Below are positions 1-9,635 of a stretch of DNA of 64,000 nucleotides, piece by piece. Each line of letters begins with the position of its first letter. Positions within the stretch are counted from its first letter, which is position 1. Origin of the DNA: Verrucomicrobium sp. BvORR106 (lineage in GTDB: Bacteria; Verrucomicrobiota; Verrucomicrobiia; Verrucomicrobiales; Verrucomicrobiaceae). Location: positions 1 to 64,000 of the forward strand of contig NZ_BATR01000075.1 of the NCBI RefSeq assembly GCF_000739655.1. The letters are read 5' to 3'. Below the pieces are notes generated by a model, which saw nothing but the letters and a program-made list of their open reading frames with translations, was not told the DNA's origin and did no database searches. A program made the position numbers and the translations under genes.

Positions 1-357
1 AGGTTCGCCCGCTTGCTTGCGCTGGGTGGCGCGCAGCGGGGTGGAGAAGACCTTGGCGTTGGCGATGTCTGTTTGGGATAGAACCTTGCCCTGGGGGAGG
101 TCGAGAACGGGGGCGGAGACCGGAGCGGCTTTGTTGAGAGTGATGTCCCTGGCGCTGAGGACGGGGGCTGGCGGCACCCAGTCCTCTTTGAAGGTGTCGG
201 GCAGGTCTGTGAAGCGCGGGGCGACCTTGCCGGATGCAGGTGAGGCTGCGGCCTGTGCCCAGAGGTCTGAGGGCAGCATCATCAAGGGATGAATGAGGAG
301 CAGTGTGGCAGCTGTGGCCCTTGCGGCCATTGATTTTTCACGAAGCATGGACGGCAT
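1..357 (-). CDS. Secreted protein, N-terminal part (runs off left edge)
   Basis: The frame is open from an ATG at 357 to the window edge, about 119 codons, and the C-terminus lies outside. The N-terminus is a clear Sec signal peptide: a basic start, a hydrophobic core rich in Ala, Leu and Met, and an Ala-Gln-Ala cleavage-like site near residue 37. The mature part is Pro/Ala-rich without a recognisable fold. It lies directly downstream of the giant beta-helix protein on the same strand, but a strong terminator separates them, so co-transcription is doubtful. In related bacteria such a position is often taken by a large RHS/YD-repeat protein; that is only a guess here because the diagnostic part is missing. 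Confidence 0.55.
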   Translation of the reverse strand, partial: MPSMLREKSMAARATAATLLLIHPLMMLPSDLWAQAAASPASGKVAPRFTDLPDTFKEDWVPPAPVLSARDITLNKAAPVSAPVLDLPQGKVLSQTDIANAKVFSTPLRATQRKQAGEP

Positions 358-368
358 GAGTTCGAGAC

Positions 369-405
369 AAAACGCAAAATAAACGGGGCTTCCGGAGAAG
401 CCCCG
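369..405 (-). terminator. Rho-independent terminator after the giant surface protein
   Basis: A perfect 9-bp stem (CGGGGCTTC at 384-392 with GAAGCCCCG at 397-405) closes a CGGA/TCCG tetraloop. On the minus strand it is followed by a T-rich tract (TTTATTTTGCGTTTT). It lies 15 bp past the stop of the 1927-residue gene, the expected place for an intrinsic terminator. Confidence 0.8.
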
Positions 406-419
406 CCGAGAGTGTTAAC

Positions 420-3400
420 TCAGGGAACAAGCACTGCGCCTGGCGGCTTGATCAGGGTGATGACCGGTGAGGTCACGTCCCCTGGCACTGTGGGCAGTGT
501 GCTGGCGGATGGATCGAGCGGGAAGGCATCCAGATTGTCGGCGACGCCGTCACCATCACTATCGGCGGAGAGGGGGCTGGTGCCTTTGGCCAGTTCATCC
601 AGGTTGGAGACGCCGTCGCCATCGGAGTCGAGGCTGGCAGGATTGATGCCTGAGCTCCACGACAAGCCGTCGAGCAGTCCATCCCCGTTGCTGTCGGTCA
701 CGTTGTTTTGCGTGCCCAGCAGGGCTTCCTGCGCATTGGTGAGACCGTCTCCGTCATCGTCGGCTGTCTCACTGGGGGAGTCATAGAGCACCCCGGCCAG
801 GGCGATGGCCTCGGCGAGATCTGACAGACCGTCACCATCGGTGTCCGCCACTTTCGGGTTCAGACCACACAGGTACTCGTCGAGGTTCTTGAGGCCATCG
901 GGAGCTGGCAGATCCACATCGCCCGTGGCGGTTTGCGCCAGGTTGGTGAAGTAGAAGACTTCCCACCAGTCGGCCATGCCATCCGTGTCGGTATCCACAA
1001 ACTCGTCAGCACCGAGATCCGGGGTGGCCGTGCGGGTTTCCCCCTGAATATCAGTGGACGAGGTGGACAGAGCCGTGACTCCGGGTCTGTTGATGGCGGG
1101 ACTGGTGGAGCGGAGCCAGCCTTCAGGAGTCAACTTGGGATCGAGGTTGAGGCCGCCTTGCTCCCCACTTCTCACGATGGTATTGACGAGGCTCAGCGTT
1201 GCTGTGGCGCTCTTGTAGATCTGCGTGCTGGTGGTGTCGTACGGAGGGTTCCAGATGATGGAGTTTCTGATTCTGGAGAGGGTTCCTGAATTCAGATAAA
1301 CTCCCAGCCCATACGCATTGAGGGAGTCGGCCATGGTCTCCGTGTTGTCCACAATGGTGCAGTGATCGACCACCATCTCTGCGTTATTGAGGTAGATGCC
1401 GGCCCCGTACTGCGTCTTGTTGCCCCGGATGATGCAGTTGGCGATGCGGACGAGCGTCCGGTAGTTCGGGCTGGGAATGGAAACCCGGACGCCGCTACCC
1501 GTCATGGGGTAGAGGTGGCTGATGACCAGACCGTCGATGGCGGAGCCATGCAGGTTCATGGCAATCACATCATTGGCCGCCGTGGACTGGATGACCGGGA
1601 GATTGAGACCCTGGTCGCCCAAGAGAAGGATCTTCTTGGTCGTCAAGGTGAGGGCTCCCTCGGCGTAGGTGCCAGGCTTGATGGCGATGATCTTCCAGTC
1701 ACCAGCGGCGGCCTTGGCGGCCGTGAGGGCGGCACCGATGGTGGTGTAGATGCCCGCGCCTCCAGCAGGATTCACAGTGTAGTCCACCGTTGGCTTGCTG
1801 GCTGCGCTGTTGGCATCCGTACCGCGTGAGTACTCATACAGGTTGGGGATGCGGTCGCCGTCGCGATCTTCCATGGTGTCGCGGTAGTCGAGCGGATTGA
1901 GCACCTTGGAGATTTCATATCCATCCAGCATCGTGTCGTCATCGGTGTCGGTGTCCCAAGGATCGGATCCGGCGGTGAACTCGGCGCCGTCATTGGCACC
2001 GTCAGCATCGGAGTCTGCGACGGCGGGATTGCTGCCGAAGGCATATTCTTGAGCTGCGGTGAGTCCGTCTGCGTCGGTGTTGGTGGTGCCGTTGGAAGCG
2101 AGGTTGCCGAAGAAGCGGGTTTCCCAGGCATCTGGCAGGCCGTCCGCATCAGAGTCGCGGTACTCGTCCGCACCGAGGTCGGGCGGATTGGTTCTCGTTT
2201 CACCGTGAATGTCTGTCAGGGAAACTGGCAGGGTGACGCCGCCGACGGGATTGATGGCCGGGCTGGTGGGCCTGAGGTTGCCAAATCGATCCACCTGAGG
2301 ATCGAGGTTGGTCCCGCCCTGCTCACCGCCGAGGACGATGCTGTTGCTCACCGAGCACTGACCACCAGATATGATGTTGATCTGAGGAATGCTCGGGCTC
2401 GACGTCGGATTCCAGACGATGGAGTTCCGCAGGCGAAGGTAGCTATCATCTGAGACATAGAAGCCGCGACCGGTGCCGCCTTCCCCGGTAGTTTCGTCAC
2501 CCCGGTTGTTCACCACGGTGCAATGATCCACCAGTACTTCACCGCCCGCCAGAATGACGCCGCCGCTGGCGCAGGGGTTGTCTCGTACGACGCAGTTGAC
2601 GAGTCTCACCTGGGAGCGATAACCCGGGGCATCGACGTGGATGCCGCTCCAACCATTGAAGTAGAGGACATTGTGGGTGAAGACGAGGCCGTCAATGACC
2701 ACGCCGCTGATCTTCGCGGTGATGCAGGAGGAGGCAAGGGTTGAGGAAATCACGGGTGGGGATGCGCCCTGCTCACCCATGAGCATGATGCGCTTGCCGC
2801 TCAGATCCAGCATGGCCTCAGTGTAGGTGCCGGGTTTCACCAGGATGATGCGGCAGTCATTCACGCCTGCCTTGGCGGCCGTGATGGCGGCGGTGATGGT
2901 GGTATGGGTGCCTCCTCCGGCGGGGTTCACGGTATAGTCCGCAGCGGGCTTGCTGGCGGCGCTGTTGGCGTCCGTGGCGCGGATGAACTCATAGAGGTTG
3001 GGGATGCGGTCTCCGTCCTTGTCTTCCAGGGCGTCCTGATAGTTGAGAGGATTGAGGGCCTTGGAGACCTCGTAACCATCGGCAATGCCATCGTCATCGG
3101 AGTCTGTGTCCCACGGGTCAGTGCCCGCGGTGAGTTCGCCGCCGTCGTTGAGGCCGTCTGCATCGGTGTCTGCCACGGCAGGATTGCTCCCAAAGGTGTA
3201 CTCCTGGGCGGCGGTGAGGCCGTCTGCGTCGGTGTTGGTGGTGCCGTTGGAAGCGAGGTTGCCAAAGAAGCGCATCTCCCAGGAGTCAGGCAGACCGTCG
3301 GCGTCGGAGTCGATGTACTCATCAGCCCCCCAGTCGGCCGGTGTGCTGCGGGTTTCTCCATGAATGTCTTTGGCGGGGTCCAGCACGTCTCCCCCGGCTG

Positions 3401-6203
3401 GGTTGATGGCGGGGCTTCCCGGGCGAAGGCAGCCGTAGCGATCGAGGAGTGGATCCGAACTGATGCTGGAGAACTCCCCTCCCAGGATGATGCTATTGCT
3501 CACGGTAACCAAGTTGGAACTGCTTTGCTTCCAGATCTGTGTGGCTCCGGGATGAGCATGTGGGTTCCACACCACGGAGTTCCTCAGCCTCAGGTTCCCG
3601 TAGGTCTCAACTCCAATGCCGATACCGGTGGGAGTGGCGGTGCTGGTGTACCCGTTGCCATTGCCAAAAATGGTGCAGTGATCCACCGTGAGAAGGCCTT
3701 GGGTAATGGAGACCCCCCCGCCAAAGTTGGAATAGTTCCCGGTGACGATGCAGTTGGTGATTCGGGCGTGACCGCCGTTCGTGGTGGTGCTGACCGAGAC
3801 CCCTTTGGCATCGTTCACAAAGGATTGGTTTCTAAAGAGAAACCCGTTCACCACGGTGCCGTCAGCGTGCAGCCGAATGCAATTGTTCGTATCCTGACTC
3901 ACGATCTCGGGTGGGCTCCCACCTTGTTCACCGAGCAGGAGGAGGCGTTTACCATCCAAGGTGATGTTCGAGGTGGCGTAGGTGGCCCGCTTCACAAACA
4001 CGATCTTGCAATCTCCTGCAGCGGCCTTGGCGGCGGTGATGGCGGCAGCGATCGTGGTATGAGTGCCTCCTCCTGCCGGGTTCACAGTGTAGTCATTGGC
4101 GGGGAAGCTGGCTGCGCTGGAGGCGCTGGTGCCTCTCACGTATTCATAGTAGTTGGGGATGCGGTCTCCATCCTTGTCATCGAGATCGTCCCGGAGGTCG
4201 AGCGGATTGAGCCCATGGGTGATCTCGTAGCCGTCGGGCATGAGGTCATTGTCGGTGTCACTGTCCAGAGGATCGCTCCCGGCAGCCACCTCTGCGCCAT
4301 CGTTGGCCCCATCGGCGTCTGTGTCGGCGACATTTGGCGTGGTGCCGATGGCAAACTCCTGCGCGTTTGTCAGTCCGTCGCTGTCTGGGTTTGCGGCTGC
4401 GGTGGGTGTAAGGTTGCCGAAGTGCTTGACCTCCCACCAGTCGGCCAGACCGTCCACATCGGTGTCAATGAAGTGATCGGCACCGATGTCAGGCGTGCCG
4501 GGACGGGATTCACGATGGATGTCCTTGGGGGCGAGCAAACCGCTGGCACCTTGCAAGCGGGCTGGGGAACTCGATGAGAGGCCGCCCATCCAACCGAAAA
4601 GGGGATCCACCATGAGCGAGCCAGGGATGGAGCCATCGTACACCAGGTTGCCGTAGCCAAAGACCATGTTGCTAGCTTGTTCCACCTCCTCGTCCGCCGC
4701 GCCGGCTGGATTCCAGAGGATGCTGTTTGTTACAGACAGCTCGCCATTGGTAGAGAATGCGATGGCGTTGGCAGAACCGGCGCCGGTCATGGAGTTGCCG
4801 AAGAAGGTGCAGTGAGAGATGGCGACGCGTCCATCGGTGACGTACAGCCCGGCACCTCCACTGGTGGTGTTATGACCGTGGATGACGCAATTGACGATTC
4901 TGGCGAGGGAGCGGTCTGCGGCAGGCAGGTCAACCGTGATGCCTCGTCCTTCACTGGTGGCGGAGCGGGTGATGCGGAAACCGTCCACCACACTCTCTCC
5001 GGAGATGCTCACCACCGCGTTGGTCGTGGAGGTGCGCAGCTCTGGGATATTCCCCGATGTGGCAGCGGCCAGCAGCAGGATCCTCTTGTTGGAGGGCAAC
5101 GAGAGGGCTTCGGCATACACGCCCGCCCGCACCTCAATGATGCTGAAGGGGGGGGTGGTGGTGTTGCCAGGCGCCGCACTGATGGCGGCGCCGATGGTCT
5201 TTTTCTGGGTGGCGGTTTCGCTGACGAACGTGGGATCCACCACAATGTTGGCGGCGGGTCGGGCGGCACCGTTGGTCATGGAGGTGCCCAGGGCCTGCTC
5301 CCAGAGGTTGGGCACGCCGTCGCCATCCAGGTCACCGGTGGCGTCTGTCCAATCATAAGGGTTCAGTCCTGCGGTGGTTTCGGCAGTATCGCTGATGCCG
5401 TCGCCGTCGCTGTCGCCCGGGTTGATGAGGAGGACCTTGCGAGAGTAAGGGGAGTAGACGGGCGTGGCATTGCGGGCGCGCAGGCGATAGTAGACATTGG
5501 AAGCGGCCGGGACGGCGGGATCAGTCCACGTGTTGACGTTGGCCGCCGTGGTCGTCTGGATCACCCAGCTGCCAGTATCGGTCGAGCGGCGCTCGATGAC
5601 ATAACCTGTCTCTGCGGGGGACATCTCCTCCCAGTCCAGCTGTGCGGTGGTGGAGGTGAGCAGCTTGAGCCGGACGTTTTCCGGCGTGTAGAGGGACTGG
5701 GTGATGCCGGCCGTGGGCAGCACGGCGATGCGCAGGTGGTGGGTGCCCACCACGGACATCAGAATGTTGGGGTCACTCCACGTGAGGGTCTCGTAGGTGC
5801 CGTTGTCCACGGTGGCCTCCACCTGGGGCGGGATCGTGGTCCAGTTGACGGCGTCTGGCGAGGTCTGGAGGACCACGGCGTAGTCTGTCATCCCTTTGAG
5901 CCGCCGGAAGGTGATGGCGGGATGATCAGAGACGGTGGAGTAGGTGATGGTGCTGCTGGCGGCGTCCGAGACATTGGGGTCTGTGGCAAAGACATATTCG
6001 TACAAGTTGCCCACAGCATCCGCATCGGGATCTGCTTCCTGGTGAATCACGGCGTAGTTGCCCGCCTGCCCTGGGAAGCTGGAGGATTGCCACGACGCGT
6101 AGTCAGCAAAGGCGACCGTTCCGCCGAGGGCGAAGGAGGTGGCACATGCGACGCTAAGGAGATTTTTTGGGAGGTTTACCTTAACCCGCTTTTTAGAAAG
6201 CAT
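420..6203 (-). CDS. Giant secreted protein: Fn3, four beta-helix/thrombospondin-3 modules
   Basis: This 1927-residue protein starts with a signal peptide (residues 1-33, basic then hydrophobic, ending Ala-Phe-Ala). A fibronectin type III domain follows at about 170-260. Four long tandem modules begin near residues 320, 703, 1088 and 1473, about 385 residues apart. Each module has a right-handed parallel beta-helix opened by a DYTVNPAGG-like, DUF1565/pectate-lyase-type motif, then aspartate-rich thrombospondin type 3 repeats (DTDADG, DSDGDG). The C-terminus is more TSP3 repeats and a short Ig-like opening that ends abruptly. A calcium-stabilised extracellular stalk or adhesin is the likely role. 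Modules 2-4 are very similar in sequence, which favours recombination between them. A strong terminator follows. Confidence 0.85.
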   Translation of the reverse strand: MLSKKRVKVNLPKNLLSVACATSFALGGTVAFADYASWQSSSFPGQAGNYAVIHQEADPDADAVGNLYEYVFATDPNVSDAASSTITYSTVSDHPAITFRRLKGMTDYAVVLQTSPDAVNWTTIPPQVEATVDNGTYETLTWSDPNILMSVVGTHHLRIAVLPTAGITQSLYTPENVRLKLLTSTTAQLDWEEMSPAETGYVIERRSTDTGSWVIQTTTAANVNTWTDPAVPAASNVYYRLRARNATPVYSPYSRKVLLINPGDSDGDGISDTAETTAGLNPYDWTDATGDLDGDGVPNLWEQALGTSMTNGAARPAANIVVDPTFVSETATQKKTIGAAISAAPGNTTTPPFSIIEVRAGVYAEALSLPSNKRILLLAAATSGNIPELRTSTTNAVVSISGESVVDGFRITRSATSEGRGITVDLPAADRSLARIVNCVIHGHNTTSGGAGLYVTDGRVAISHCTFFGNSMTGAGSANAIAFSTNGELSVTNSILWNPAGAADEEVEQASNMVFGYGNLVYDGSIPGSLMVDPLFGWMGGLSSSSPARLQGASGLLAPKDIHRESRPGTPDIGADHFIDTDVDGLADWWEVKHFGNLTPTAAANPDSDGLTNAQEFAIGTTPNVADTDADGANDGAEVAAGSDPLDSDTDNDLMPDGYEITHGLNPLDLRDDLDDKDGDRIPNYYEYVRGTSASSAASFPANDYTVNPAGGGTHTTIAAAITAAKAAAGDCKIVFVKRATYATSNITLDGKRLLLLGEQGGSPPEIVSQDTNNCIRLHADGTVVNGFLFRNQSFVNDAKGVSVSTTTNGGHARITNCIVTGNYSNFGGGVSITQGLLTVDHCTIFGNGNGYTSTATPTGIGIGVETYGNLRLRNSVVWNPHAHPGATQIWKQSSSNLVTVSNSIILGGEFSSISSDPLLDRYGCLRPGSPAINPAGGDVLDPAKDIHGETRSTPADWGADEYIDSDADGLPDSWEMRFFGNLASNGTTNTDADGLTAAQEYTFGSNPAVADTDADGLNDGGELTAGTDPWDTDSDDDGIADGYEVSKALNPLNYQDALEDKDGDRIPNLYEFIRATDANSAASKPAADYTVNPAGGGTHTTITAAITAAKAGVNDCRIILVKPGTYTEAMLDLSGKRIMLMGEQGASPPVISSTLASSCITAKISGVVIDGLVFTHNVLYFNGWSGIHVDAPGYRSQVRLVNCVVRDNPCASGGVILAGGEVLVDHCTVVNNRGDETTGEGGTGRGFYVSDDSYLRLRNSIVWNPTSSPSIPQINIISGGQCSVSNSIVLGGEQGGTNLDPQVDRFGNLRPTSPAINPVGGVTLPVSLTDIHGETRTNPPDLGADEYRDSDADGLPDAWETRFFGNLASNGTTNTDADGLTAAQEYAFGSNPAVADSDADGANDGAEFTAGSDPWDTDTDDDTMLDGYEISKVLNPLDYRDTMEDRDGDRIPNLYEYSRGTDANSAASKPTVDYTVNPAGGAGIYTTIGAALTAAKAAAGDWKIIAIKPGTYAEGALTLTTKKILLLGDQGLNLPVIQSTAANDVIAMNLHGSAIDGLVISHLYPMTGSGVRVSIPSPNYRTLVRIANCIIRGNKTQYGAGIYLNNAEMVVDHCTIVDNTETMADSLNAYGLGVYLNSGTLSRIRNSIIWNPPYDTTSTQIYKSATATLSLVNTIVRSGEQGGLNLDPKLTPEGWLRSTSPAINRPGVTALSTSSTDIQGETRTATPDLGADEFVDTDTDGMADWWEVFYFTNLAQTATGDVDLPAPDGLKNLDEYLCGLNPKVADTDGDGLSDLAEAIALAGVLYDSPSETADDDGDGLTNAQEALLGTQNNVTDSNGDGLLDGLSWSSGINPASLDSDGDGVSNLDELAKGTSPLSADSDGDGVADNLDAFPLDPSASTLPTVPGDVTSPVITLIKPPGAVLVP

Positions 6204-6535
6204 GGCGAAATACTTTCTTAAGTCACCGTAAGCGTCAATGCATTTTATATCTCAGTTATGCTACAACTGATGTGGATTAGCGCGGGCCTATTTTCGGGAT
6301 TAAGTTGTGAAAAAGGTGTCAAATTTGCGGCTATCCACTAACGCGGAAAAAGCTTGGAAAACTAACCACTTGGATAGTTGTCGGTCGCAAAAAAGGCTTT
6401 TGTGAGCCGTCTATTGAGACGGAATGGAAAGGTTCCCATTTGTGCGATGCAGAGGAGGAGGGGAATGGCGCAATATTTGCGATTGGAAATGGCGGGCGTC
6501 TGATATTGCCATGGAGTGGGGTAAAGCGGGATTCC
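6204..6535. other. Intergenic, probable promoter region of the giant gene
   Basis: AT-richer than its surroundings, with no convincing coding frame on either strand. It must hold the promoter of the gene starting at 6203, but I could not fix a -10/-35 pair with confidence. Confidence 0.4.
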
Positions 6536-6778
6536 AACCAGATGTCCAGCAAGAACGCGATGCGGTCCGCTGCGTTGGCGCGCAAGAACTGGCCGCTCAT
6601 GGGCGAGGCAGAGGCCGGGGATCACACGGCGGTGAGCCTGACCATCATCGGGAACGCCCGCCGGTGGAGGCTCGATCCATTTGAATATCTGCGCGAACTC
6701 ATGAACTGGTCGCCAACCGTGACCAATCGTCAGATGAAGGATATGATGCTTGCGGCCCTGGCTGGCGGGCCGCGATAG
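6536..6778 (+). pseudogene. IS66-type transposase, C-terminal remnant
   Basis: The frame encodes about 80 residues that match the conserved IS66 transposase tail: NAMRSAALARKNW (the family consensus is N.IRP...GRKNW), then LDPFEYLREL and a TNRQ motif before the stop. Nothing recognisable of the DDE catalytic core lies upstream and no IS ends are visible. It is therefore a dead fragment marking an old insertion. The assignment is by motif recall, not by search. Confidence 0.6.
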
Positions 6779-6825
6779 TAAGCGATGCCTGAGGTGGTCT
6801 GAGTGCAGTCAAACAATGGAGTGCG

Positions 6826-7066
6826 TTACTTCCGACGGCGTCTGCCACCTTCCTGCCGTTTCCAGGAGTACTTTATGAAGTGGAATAATTCGTACACGGA
6901 GGCAGTGGCCAATACCCAAACTAACATCCTGCTTGCCCAGAGGGAAAGTTTGTTCGGTTGCAGTTTCTCTGCGAGATGGCCTTCAAATAGGCAGAAGAGT
7001 CCACCGTAAAACAGTACCCAAAACAGCCAAAAGCCGATCGAATTACCTTTTTTTATTGAATGCCAT
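6826..7066 (-). pseudogene. Small two-TM membrane protein, frameshifted in an A7 run
   Basis: From ATG at 7066 the frame stops after seven codons. If one base is removed from the A7 run (T7 on the + strand, 7048-7054), a single frame of about 79 residues runs to the stop at 6826. It reads as a membrane protein: two hydrophobic segments (around GFWLFWVLFYGGLFCLF and MLVWVLATASVYELF) and a basic tail ending RRRRK. The locus length, 241 bp, is one base more than a multiple of three, as expected for a single insertion. A sequencing error, a true null, or slippage are all possible. No family recognised. Confidence 0.4.
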
Positions 7067-7108
7067 ACGTCAATATTAAATCACGCAGTGACCCTTAAAC
7101 ACTGACTC

Positions 7109-7331
7109 AGAACCTGTTTGGATAAAAACATCCGGGTGTGGCAGGTCCAATCAGGGGAATGAGATGAAAGCGACTTCGCTGAGCCTGGGAACTGCCCCTC
7201 CGGGTAGCGGTTCTTTTGAGCCTGGACTGCGTTGCTCATCGGTTGTGAATGTCAATTCACGCCCTCTTCGCGTTTTGTCCAGACTCAAAATGCCTCGCAA
7301 CATACCCAGCGTTTATATCCAAACAGGTTCT
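7109..7331. mobile_element. MITE-like inverted-repeat element, copy 1 (most complete)
   Basis: 223 bp bounded by inverted repeats: left AGAACCTGTTTGGATAAAA and right (read inward) AGAACCTGTTTGGATATAA. Inside are a second inverted pair (TTTTGAGCCTGGAC against GTCCAGACTCAAAA) and a small palindrome (GTGAATGTCAATTCAC), so the transcript would fold strongly. There is no coding capacity. Related copies lie at 14303-14462, 30612-30750 and 43347-43440. The right end overlaps the stop codon of the minus-strand gene at 7330-7575. Confidence 0.75.
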
Positions 7332-7575
7332 AACCCTGCTCCCATAGCTTGGACCAAATCGCGGAAATGAGGGGAATCAGTATGCTGGTGCACATGGCAC
7401 CCCAAGACCACCAGTGCAAAATACGAATCCACTTCGGTCCGTTATAGAAGGCTGCCTTTACCGCCCTTGATGAGGTTCCGGTGAATCTCTGCGCGTAGAT
7501 AAAAACTGCGACGGTATAGACAATCATTCCTATGAAGCCCAGGGCGAATGGAATGAAAATTATTGCGGGCATCAT
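7330..7575 (-). CDS. Small two-TM membrane protein
   Basis: 81 residues if started at the ATG at 7575; a start at 7647 would add 24 residues with no better signal. Two hydrophobic segments (around residues 3-25 and 55-75) flank a basic loop. No family recognised. Its stop codon TAG is shared with the inverted-repeat end of MITE copy 1, so the C-terminus may have been altered by the insertion. No Shine-Dalgarno is evident. Possibly a real small gene, possibly fortuitous. Confidence 0.4.
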   Translation of the reverse strand: MMPAIIFIPFALGFIGMIVYTVAVFIYAQRFTGTSSRAVKAAFYNGPKWIRILHWWSWGAMCTSILIPLISAIWSKLWEQG

Positions 7576-7675
7576 GTGAATCTGGATGAATGGGTGGGGT
7601 AACGGACCGTCCCGACAACTTTCGAGAATAAGGTGGGTGCAAGCCATCTTGCGAACGGCCGAAGAGCAAAGTGCG

Positions 7676-8245
7676 CTACTTGATGATGACGCCTATTTCG
7701 GCATCTTCAAGTTTCTCCGATGATGGGGGACGCGGAGTGAATCGCAGGATCACCCGTCGGTCCTGCTTGGATTTCCCAATCTTCATGGTCACGGGATCCA
7801 ATCGGGCCAGCGGTTGTCTTGGGCCATACTCGAGACCTTGGAGCCATCTGGGAAGCTTGTTTGTCCAGGGCTCCCGCCATACCACGACAGTGGCAAGTTG
7901 CTCTCCCGTCGGTGACAATGCGACAATATTACGACAGCTTAGGTAAACGGCAGAGTAGGGGTAGAAGCCCACGATGGAATTGCCGGCGGGTATGGAAACG
8001 TCAAGTTCAACAACTGTATCTGCCAGTTGCAATGGGATTGCGGAAGCCCGGCGGATCCACCGGGCATCACGGAAACAACTGTAGGACATGATGGCGGTGA
8101 CGAGGCATCCGCCCAAGGGGGCTGCTGATGTAGTCGATGGTCCAGACTCTTTTGAAAGAATGATCCATGTGACGAGCAAGCTTCCCAGTGCCAGAAAAAC
8201 TGCTGCCCTCGTCAGCAAGGCGGATGATGATTCCTTTAGTCGCAT
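7676..8245 (-). CDS. Two-TM membrane protein, unknown
   Basis: 189 residues. The ATG at 8245 is preferred over an upstream TTG because an AAGGGA-type ribosome site lies about 10 bases before it. Two N-terminal hydrophobic segments (about 12-32 and 42-60) are followed by a soluble domain of roughly 125 residues with many beta-type stretches, ending in a charged tail. The topology suggests a membrane-anchored cytoplasmic domain, a little like bacterial PH-like proteins, but no diagnostic motif is seen. Hypothetical. Confidence 0.55.
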   Translation of the reverse strand: MRLKESSSALLTRAAVFLALGSLLVTWIILSKESGPSTTSAAPLGGCLVTAIMSYSCFRDARWIRRASAIPLQLADTVVELDVSIPAGNSIVGFYPYSAVYLSCRNIVALSPTGEQLATVVVWREPWTNKLPRWLQGLEYGPRQPLARLDPVTMKIGKSKQDRRVILRFTPRPPSSEKLEDAEIGVIIK

Positions 8246-8410
8246 TGTGGCGGATTCCCTTTCCAAAAGTCTGGATTCAGCAGATGCCCCAGCCTCTTCC
8301 TGCTCGGCTCCTGGCCTATTTCAGCGAAGCTGCAGAAGGGGCATCCGCATGGTCAGCCCTGGATGGGTTGACTGCAATAAGCTTCCTTTTTGACCGGAAA
8401 TGTCAAGCCT

Positions 8411-8941
8411 TCAAGAATGCTGGAAACCTGCTCTCCAGCAGGGCTTGTCGATGGGCCATTCTTCGATGATGAACCCGTTTGGCCAAACCCGGAATCCAGG
8501 GAGGAATTGATATTGCTGGACTGTGTCTTCGGCCTTCTCTCTTGATGAGCAAAGGTCGATGAAAAAAACGCTGGCGTGGGTTTGGTCGGTGTATTCGTGG
8601 CGAAGGCAATAGACGGAGGATGGTGCTGGATGCGTGAGCGGCGAACTGCTGCCCACCTCACCCTCGCCTGGTGCGGCAACAAATGTCGAGCTACGAGGCG
8701 ATTGGCTGGCGCGGATTTGCCCAGTTGGATGAGGATACAAAAACCCTTCTGACCATGAGGGATTATCAACCGTGCGCCAGTCAATGTGGAAGCCGTCTGA
8801 CCAGTCGCAAAACCCGGGTAGCGCACGATATTCTGCGAGGGCTGATTCGACCATTGCTTTGGTGGAGAAGGCCCCGATGAACCTGGGGAAGTCATGAAGA
8901 TCAGCCACGGTGTATTCGTGACTCAGGACGTAGTATTTCAT
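8411..8941 (-). CDS. Tandem DUF7336-like protein
   Basis: 176 residues from ATG 8941, which has an AGGGAGA ribosome site 6 bases upstream; that decides the start over an in-frame ATG seven codons earlier. The protein is two copies of one small domain of about 65 residues. Each begins with a YVLSHEY/YCLRHEY strand, has a helix with E-x-A, then a LPGF..W..GF.I.....D.P.W..GF block. This pattern fits DUF7336 as I remember it, a small alpha-beta domain of unknown function usually present once. A Ser/Pro-rich linker joins the copies. It may be a regulatory or immunity-like protein, but nothing in the neighbourhood says so. Confidence 0.65.
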   Translation of the reverse strand: MKYYVLSHEYTVADLHDFPRFIGAFSTKAMVESALAEYRALPGFCDWSDGFHIDWRTVDNPSWSEGFLYPHPTGQIRASQSPRSSTFVAAPGEGEVGSSSPLTHPAPSSVYCLRHEYTDQTHASVFFIDLCSSREKAEDTVQQYQFLPGFRVWPNGFIIEEWPIDKPCWRAGFQHS

Positions 8942-9085
8942 GTTGGTCTCCCTGAGGGGCAACGGTGTCGCTTGACGGCGATGGTGGTGAAGTGGAGTGC
9001 TCTCGATCGGTCTTGGGATGAGTACGGCGCGGCAACCGCCTGGTGATTCAAGGAGCTACGCGGGAATCAAATCTGCCGATGCGGA

Positions 9086-9502
9086 TTACTTGCCCTGTGT
9101 GGCGGGCCTGAACACGATTTCCCTGTCTGAAGCGGTGATTTTCAAGGAGTTGGTTTCCGCGATGATGGCCAGCACTTCCAGGAGGCTGATGTCTCCATCT
9201 TCGGCAACGGTGACGCGGACCTTCTTTTGATCGAGGTTCAGGCTCGAGGCTCTGGCGACTTCAGAGGGAGACCGCATGGTGGTATCCACCAAGATTCGAT
9301 TGAGCAGTACCAATGCCTCCTCCAAGGAGATGTTTTCCCAATGGGGGCTGGGCAACTTGATGGAGCTGTACATCACGGCTGCCTTTGAGCTTAACACCAT
9401 GACGCCGCAGTTCTCGTTGGGAGCGGTGGGGGCTGCCGCCAACAAGTGGGAGGTGATCAGGCCAAATGCCAGGAGTCCGCTGGGGAGTACGCGTGGTTTC
9501 AT
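9086..9502 (-). CDS. Secreted protein with STN-like (secretin/TonB short N-terminal) domain
   Basis: 138 residues from ATG 9502. A signal peptide covers residues 1-24 (hydrophobic core, Ala-Ala-Ala end). The mature part has ISLEEALVLLNRIL near residue 60 and VRVTV...ISLLEVLAIIAETNSL near 100-125. This two-helix plus strand arrangement is typical of STN domains found at the periplasmic end of secretins and TonB receptors, and as stand-alone proteins in PVC bacteria. The role is unknown. It is co-oriented with the next upstream secreted gene at 9636-10196. Confidence 0.55.
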   Translation of the reverse strand: MKPRVLPSGLLAFGLITSHLLAAAPTAPNENCGVMVLSSKAAVMYSSIKLPSPHWENISLEEALVLLNRILVDTTMRSPSEVARASSLNLDQKKVRVTVAEDGDISLLEVLAIIAETNSLKITASDREIVFRPATQGK

Positions 9503-9635
9503 GCAGGTGCTTTGTAAGATAAACTGGAAGCAGCGCTGAGATCCGCGCTCCAAAGCCCTCGTGAGGCTCTTCTGGCTGCGAGTCGTCTGATGGTGCTCTT
9601 CATTGAGTGCGTGTGGCCAGCGGAATATAGAAACA

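Noticed and set aside
2904-4577. Long open frame antisense to the giant surface protein
   Set aside because: It is a by-product of GC-rich repetitive TSP3/beta-helix coding sequence; the translation is Gly/Val-rich and repeats with the modules.
4677-6221. Second long antisense frame over the surface protein
   Set aside because: Same cause; no domain-like sequence and it overlaps the Fn3 and first beta-helix module.
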